The translations under genes and the position numbers were made by a program. Positions 58,101 to 64,000 of a stretch of DNA of 64,000 nucleotides are shown here, piece by piece. How positions within the stretch are numbered: position 1 is the first letter of the stretch; each line of letters begins with the position of its first letter. This stretch comes from Progne subis subis. Its lineage: Eukaryota > Chordata > Aves > Passeriformes > Hirundinidae. The notes beneath the pieces were generated by a model that had not been told where the DNA came from, did no database searches, and worked only from the letters and a program-made list of their open reading frames with translations. The stretch is taken from the NCBI GenBank assembly GCA_022316685.1, contig JAKJHU010000084.1:2303001-2367000 (forward strand), given 5' to 3'.

Positions 58101-58914
58101 ATTGTGCTTAAAGACGAGTAACTTCCACTACTGAAAATAAAGTTGCTGGGCCTCCAACCAGGTTAAATGCTTTGTCTGTTTCATTGGTTTGGTTTTGCAA
58201 GTGAAAAACCATATTGGATGTCAAAGTCCAGCTTGCTTTGTGGTGGGACATTTCCCATAACTGGGAACTACCAAGAGAGAAAAACAACCCTGTGTTAATT
58301 TCAACTTTGAGGTTCTTCATTAAAACAAAAACTATATTAGACATTAAGCATGAAATATAAATATTTTAGAAGAAAGGGAAAATGTTAGTAAAGGGCACTG
58401 TTAGTAAAGACAGTGAGTAAGGAAACATAGTTGAGATGGATTTGATTAACACATTAGGAACGACAAAATAACCCAAGCAATGTTCAGTTTCCCAGCATTA
58501 AGTAACCTTAATTACTTCCTACTTCTCTAATATGTGTTTGCCACAGGGCACCTATCCACCATGTTGAAGAGTAAATTTATGTATTTATGTAAGTCTCGGT
58601 ATCAGCACCCTCTTTCAGAAAGCAAAGTTAAGGTCATGCAACATTCTGTATTTACAGTCTACAGCCCACTGGAGCCGGATTCAGTCTCCCACTGAATCCC
58701 CAGCCACCAGCCTGAGCCTGGTTAATGTGAGATTTTTTACCCTGGGGAGTGTAATTGCTTTCTGGTCTGTTTGCCACCCACTGAAACAGTGCATTCACCA
58801 CTTGCTCTAGGTGAGAAAGTGGAGGAAATGAGTACCAAAATTATGACTCAAGGTCTCTACCAGGTTTTACAGCTGTATGTATTTTTATATATGAACTTTT
58901 ATCTGCATTTTCCA
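58101..58914. other. Unique non-coding sequence
   Basis: No repeat or exon recognised. Confidence 0.45.
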
Positions 58915-59198
58915 GGGGCAGGTAGTGATAAAATGAGGGACAATGACTTTAAACTGAACAAGGTAGATTTAGATTGGATATTAGGAAGGAATTCTTCCCC
59001 CTGAGTTTGGTGAGACCCTGGCACAGGGTGCCCAGAGAAGCTGTGGCTGCCCCTGGATCCCTGGAAGTGTCCCAGCCCAGGTTGGACAGGGCTTGGAGCA
59101 ACCTGGGATGCTGGAAGGTGTCCCTGCCCATGGCAGGGGTAGGACTGGGTGACCTTTAAGGTCCCTTCCCAAGCAAACCATTCTGGGATTCTGTGACA
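58915..59198 (+). mobile_element. CR1 LINE 3' end, about 285 bp
   Basis: Plus-oriented: 'atgactttaaactgaacaag', 'ttagattggatattaggaag', 'gagaccctggcacagggtgc', 'gctgtggctgcccctggatc', 'ggacagggcttggagcaacc', 'gtccctgcccatggcagggg', 'accattctgggattctgtga'. Close to the pattern shared with the other young copies here. Confidence 0.96.
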
Positions 59199-60899
59199 TT
59201 GCTGGGAAGCTGTGGAGAGCAGCAGCGAAGAGGGAAGATTTGCTGCTGCTCAGCCTTCATCAGCCCAATCTCAGCTAAACCTGAAGCAAGGGCAAAGTGC
59301 TCTGAATTCCCCCCTTGCCTACATTTGGCAATGATTTTTGTGCCTGTGGATGTTGTGTGTGGAGGAGCCAAGGGCTGCACTGGTGTTCCCCAGATGTGCT
59401 GTGCTTTTTTCCCCCTTCCCAGGAGAAGGGTGGCCAGCCCAACACTGCTATCAGAACTTCTGCCATGGCTCTTTAGACAGCCTTTGGCCAGGTGGCCCAA
59501 GACCCCAAATGAACTCTGAAAGGATAAACAGGGATAAAGGAAGAGTTAACATGAAACATCTGAAACCACATGCCTCTATTTTCAAATTATCCATCTATTT
59601 TTCTTAATGTAAATTATCTGTGGAGGGAAAGAGAGAACGGCTGTTTATAGAAGTGCCACTACTTGTTATCACTATGAAATAAGAGCAAATTCTGAAAAAA
59701 AGTAAAATTATCTAAATTATGAGAGAGGTAGTTAAACACAGTGGTGACATTTCAAACTGTAAATATTGGAATGAAGCAAGCAAGTGAATAACCCCTTTCC
59801 ATAAAGCATTGCTCATAAGAGCTGACATTTTCCAGGCCCTATTTTAGCACCTTGCTGTATGTCAAATACTACTGCCACATTAAAATACAAATTTCAACTT
59901 TGAAATATTACAGAAATAACTCCTCACTCACTTGAGGAAAGATGTTACTGTCAAATCAAACCAAACTAATTCACTAGCATAAACCAGCTTCTCTTCTGGT
60001 ATGAATGGTCTGCAAAGAAATAAGATGACATTTGTACAGGGAGAAACAGAATTAGAGTAGGGGGCAGAGTACCTTTCTGGAGGAATCTGATGGATTATTA
60101 TTTTACATTACATTATTTTACATTTACATTTACATTTTGTCTGTGTTGTATTGAGTCCATCAACCACTGTGCCTCCAGTTTTGAGCAGGGAACATCTCAG
60201 TTTTATTCATCAAAAGCACTTTTAATATTTACTCTGCTACAACCAAAAGCAGTTCTGCATTTCAAACGGATTCCCTGTCTTTATTCCCTCTTTAAACAAC
60301 CTATTTTTCAGCTGGAGACAGGTTTCATAGAGTGAAGCGTTAATATTTAAAACTAACATCTCATGTTGAGGATGTTACCTACTGATTAAACCAAGGATTC
60401 AGCTCAGCTGGGCAAGTTACTTCACATCCCTGAGATGTCAGCCCTCGTAGGATCAGATTGATAGCTGTCTCCTCCAAGCAAAGATGGGGCAAGGTTTAGT
60501 AGTGCTTTGTCAAGTTTAAATGAAGGATTATCTTGCTCTTCCTCCCAAACCAGCATAAAATTTAGGTTTCACAATCTGAGCTTGGGGTGGCTGGGCTGTG
60601 GCCTATTGAGCCACTGACAAGCAGCATGTAGATGAGCATTTGAACATCGAAGCCCTGTCTGGGAAGGATGGGATGATCCAGGTTAAGCAGCTTCCATGAA
60701 TTTTAGCTTTCAGGCTGCACAATGCCCCTTACATATGAGACAGAGCAGCTCAGCTGGAGTTTGGCAGTCAAGGGTGGCTATCCTCAGTGTGTCATCATGC
60801 TGAAGGTCAAGGTCCTGCTACTCTGATGCTTTTAGGGCTTAGGAGAATATTTTATTTTTGCATTTGTTCTCAGGAAGTATTTGCACAAGAGTTTATGAG
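59199..60899. other. Unique non-coding sequence
   Basis: Contains the small TTTACA microsatellite at 60101-60138. ORFs up to 114 codons at 59.2-59.6 kb overlap on both strands and have no signature. Confidence 0.45.
60101..60138. repeat. Short TTTACA/TTACA microsatellite
   Basis: 'ttttacattacattatttta' followed by 'catttacatttacatttt': about six irregular units. Confidence 0.8.
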
Positions 60900-61034
60900 C
60901 ATGGAAGTGTACAAGAAATGTCTGGATGAGGCACTCAGTGCTCTGGGCTGGGTGACATGGTGAGAGATGAATCACAGATCAAACTCAATGACTTTGGAGG
61001 CCTTTTCCAACCTGAACAATTTGAGGATTCTGTG
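60900..61034 (+). mobile_element. CR1 LINE 3' fragment (old)
   Basis: Plus-oriented: 'tctggatgaggcactcagtg', 'ctctgggctgggtgacatgg', 'gatcaaactcaatgactttg', 'gaggccttttccaacctgaa', 'caatttgaggattctgtgtt'. Confidence 0.8.
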
Positions 61035-62825
61035 TTGTTTTCCACTGATGAGATGTGTGAGTTTATTCTCACATTGCTTTTGAACCTTTTGCTTTTCCTG
61101 CTCACCAGTTATATCTGAGCTACATTCTCAATCCCAAGCTCAAGCAGAACAAGCTAATTGTTAAGTGACTTGCTGTACACAGAGCTACTAATTGCAATTA
61201 GAGTATAACACACAAGAAGGCTGACATTAAATTTTGCCATCTGGCCTCCATCAGCTCACATAGACTGAGGTTGTACACTTCATTTCCCAGCACACGGTTT
61301 CCCTGTGTATTCCATGGTAGTCAGCCTTGAAAGACACCACATATAATCTAAAAGCCCCATGAAATTTTCATAAATATTCAGCTTCAGTGGTGATCTCCTG
61401 AACACTTTGTACTTGATGTTGTCTTTCACCAGCGAATAATTTCCCTTGATAAACACTGATGAAAATGCAGCCAAAGTTAATTGATACCATTTTCATTTTT
61501 CACTCTGAGCATAGTTACTCTTGGGTTTGCTCTGTTTGCACATGCCAAGGATCAGTTGTCTTAGGGATTTACTAGTGGGTGACTACAGCATCTTCCCACA
61601 GGCATTTGTGTGACAATCTCCTCCAGTCAGCCAGAAGTCTTTTGCTAGCCATTTTCAGGCTCAAGGATAGCATCAATCTCATGGTGGAAAATCTTATGAA
61701 ACTGAAAGCTGCTGTCACCGTCAGCAATCCAGACACCCTTCCTCCCTTTCCTACAACAGTATGATTTCTCCCTGAAGAGATGTTTCCCAGAAAACAGCAG
61801 TTTCTGTTTGAACCAGAATTATTTTTAAAAGGTACTTTTTAGAAGTTTAATTTATCTTTTAGGGGCAGTAGTATGAGGGGCATCATTGTGAAGTCTGGCA
61901 GTGTTCCATGTCTCCTAAATGGAACTGATAGCACTGAACTGCCTCTAATCAAAGGCCACTTGATATTTAGTGACAAAACCATTCAACTTGCTTAAAAATA
62001 ACAGCACAAATTCATCAAGGTTTTTACAACACTTGATATCATTAGTTCAAAACAGGAAGATAAACAGCAAATATAGACGCATTTTTGTATTGCTTATTGC
62101 TTCCGATGGCATCCTGTCTGCAGGCTGCTTTCTGCAGACATGCCTCCAGCTTACAGATCATTTCCTTGCTCAAAGCCCTCCAAAGATTAGTGACTATGTC
62201 AGCTTGGGTTTGTACAAAAGCAGCCCTCAGGGGGAGAGCAGGACAGTTGCAAAGTTGGAAATGCTACATCAAAAATGCCTTAAACATATGAATGTGTCAC
62301 TCTGTTCCTATTGGAAATTAAAAAGCACCATGATTATATTAATAATTCCAAATGTTTTCCATTTCCTGCCATTTTACAGGAAAATCATCACACGGCTTCT
62401 GAAGATTCAGCAATTTCCAAAAGCTTCTCTGCAAAATTTCCCATTTTGTTCTTGTCCGTTTGCCAGGCACCTTTGCTGTTTCCCTTTTCCTGTTCTTGCT
62501 GTAGCTGGAGGAGCCAACCTGGTTGTGTTTACTTTGCATGAACAAGACTGTGCAGAGGTAATCAGACACACAAACCTGCTGGGGAATGGGCAGAGTCAGA
62601 GAGCAGCAGAAAGATCAGAGGATTCTGTTACCTGATCTCATCTTCCAGCTCATGGATCACTGCTGAGCTCCTCCTGCTTCGGGAATTAGGATGTCTGGGC
62701 ACCTCACATTAAAGGGCCGTAAGGGAAATCATCCCTGAGGCACATAAAGGGAAATAAAAGGAATTTATCTTTTCATTCCTGTTACTAGAATTATACAGCA
62801 AAATAATCCATTCCCTATTCTCTGC
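61035..62825. other. Unique sequence with a 221-codon ORF of doubtful meaning
   Basis: A plus-strand open frame at 61970-62635 is long for AT-rich non-coding DNA, but it has no recognisable domain, overlaps other open frames and lacks a promoter or splice context. Confidence 0.4.
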
Positions 62826-63030
62826 TGTGAGGGTGGTGAGGCCCTGGCACAGGGTGCCCAGAGAAGCTGTGGCTGCCCCTGGATCCCTGGAAGTGTCCAA
62901 GGCCAGGTTGGACAGGGCTTGGAGAAAGCTGGGCTAGTGGAAGGTGTCCCTGCCCATGGCAGGGGAGTTGGGTGAGGAGATCTTTAAGATCTCTTCCAAC
63001 CCAAACCAGTTTGGGATTCTGTGGCTCTGT
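62826..63030 (+). mobile_element. CR1 LINE 3' end
   Basis: Plus-oriented: 'ggtgaggccctggcacaggg', 'gctgtggctgcccctggatc', 'gtccaaggccaggttggaca', 'ctagtggaaggtgtccctgc', 'ccaaaccagtttgggattct'. Very similar to the copy at 58.9-59.2 kb. Confidence 0.95.
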
Positions 63031-63860
63031 TGATATGATTTTCAAAGCAAAGCCACAATTTTAGAATCTGAAGTTGATTTATTTACAATTAAATCCCTAA
63101 TAGCAGGTGTTTAAAAGTGTTCAAGCCTTGAACAAAAGGAAAAGCTTCAGATGCTTATGAAAGGGCTCTATTTTTCACAAGTTATCCATCAGCCTTCTTT
63201 GTTGGAAAAGGCAGTAAGTTCAATCTCTTTGCCCTAAAATTTCCAGATCAGGATATGCAAATAGTGGGGTTTGGCTGTCTTGTTCATCATCTGGGGAGAA
63301 TTTATGTTATTTTACATGGATACTGGGCCATGATGAGGTATATTGCACTCCAAAAACAATAGAGATGCACAGAGAGAGATCAGTCCCTAGGGATTTACCC
63401 TACAAACAGACTGGGATTTCAGTTAGATGCCTAAAGGGATTTTCATAAGTACCTTCATAGATTCAGCATCCGGTTGTGCTGAGATTTAGACACCTCATTT
63501 TGTTTTCATTAGGTTTTCCTTTGAAAAAGTGATGCCTGAGTGCCAGCTGCTTTTCTAGGGATACAACAATCTCTGGAAATTGGGCTTTAAGCAATTTGCC
63601 AGGCAGCACGTGGTATGTCAGTGAGCAAATACAAGAGCTCTCCAGTCTGCTGATCTTGGGCACAGTAGCCAGTAGGTTGCTTGATGCTTCTCAGCTCATA
63701 AAACAGACCAAAAGCCTTAAAGGAGATGAGTGCAAATACATGGAGTTTATAAATCTATCATACAAATGTAATAGGACATGAAACGTGAATATCATCTAAT
63801 CAGTGATGTGACTTCAACAAATCCAGTCTAAACCGCTGTAAATTCCACACAGACCCAGAA
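63031..63860. other. Unique non-coding sequence
   Basis: No repeat or exon recognised. Confidence 0.45.
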
Positions 63861-64000
63861 CCTAGACTCACAGGATCCTTCAGGCTGCAAAGCCCTTTTA
63901 AGATCATCATTCTCCCAGCACAAGGCCACCTCTAGCCCATGTCCCCAGGTGCCACATTCACATGTGTTCTGAACTCTCTCAGGGACAGTGACTCTACCAC
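63861..64000 (-). mobile_element. CR1 LINE 3' fragment, cut by the window end
   Basis: Reverse-oriented: 'actcacaggatccttcaggc', 'gtccccaggtgccacattca' and 'cagggacagtgactctacca' fit the CR1 subfamily seen at 27.1 kb. It continues beyond the window. Confidence 0.75.

Noticed and set aside
61970..62635. 221-codon plus-strand ORF as a gene
   Set aside because: No domain, codon bias or splice or promoter context recognised, and other frames are also open. Possible chance ORF; kept only as a note.

Overview
The window looks like bird nuclear DNA, probably a songbird. The main evidence is about 25 pieces of the CR1 LINE in both orientations. Most are 5'-truncated 3' ends with the avian-type end, such as 'ccctggatccctggaagtgtcc' followed by a tail of the 'gattctgtgattctgtg' kind. 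Two solo endogenous retrovirus LTRs with exact target-site duplications support the same reading. The DNA is AT-rich and CpG-poor, with long A/T homopolymers and no compact ORF organisation. No operons, rRNA, tRNA, CRISPR array or insertion sequence were seen. The window is best read as intergenic or large-intron sequence.

Layout. From 1 to 8.1 kb there is mostly unique sequence with CR1 pieces, including a tail-to-tail pair near 7.04 kb. A T/G-rich tract at 8.16-8.28 kb leads directly into a 27-copy minisatellite (50-bp unit, 8.28-9.63 kb), the most conspicuous structure here. A 1.14-kb solo LTR flanked by 'gtcac' lies at 12.93-14.07 kb; it holds a GC-rich block with a strong CTCF-like motif and a long minus-strand ORF. 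Just beyond it, at 14.82-14.91 kb, is the best candidate host exon: 89 nt on the minus strand, one open frame, good splice sites on both sides. From 15 to 46 kb there is unique sequence with scattered CR1 copies and homopolymers. At 46.2-46.5 kb a local CpG cluster ends in a perfect minus-strand splice donor and could be an alternative first exon or promoter. At 49.2 and 50.6 kb a segment of about 90 bp occurs twice, in diverged form. At 54.11-54.88 kb there is a plus-strand 771-bp solo LTR with TATA box, poly(A) signal, U3 direct repeats and a 4-bp target duplication. From 57.9 kb to the end there are more CR1 copies.

Interpretation. No complete protein-coding gene can be supported. Most open frames are short chance ORFs or ORFs running through repeats. 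If the two minus-strand exon candidates (about 46.34 and 14.82-14.91 kb) are real they could belong to one gene transcribed right to left across the window; that link is inference. I found no convincing undescribed multigene system. The items most worth testing are the minisatellite with its higher-order structure, the LTR-borne CTCF-like site, and the two exon candidates.
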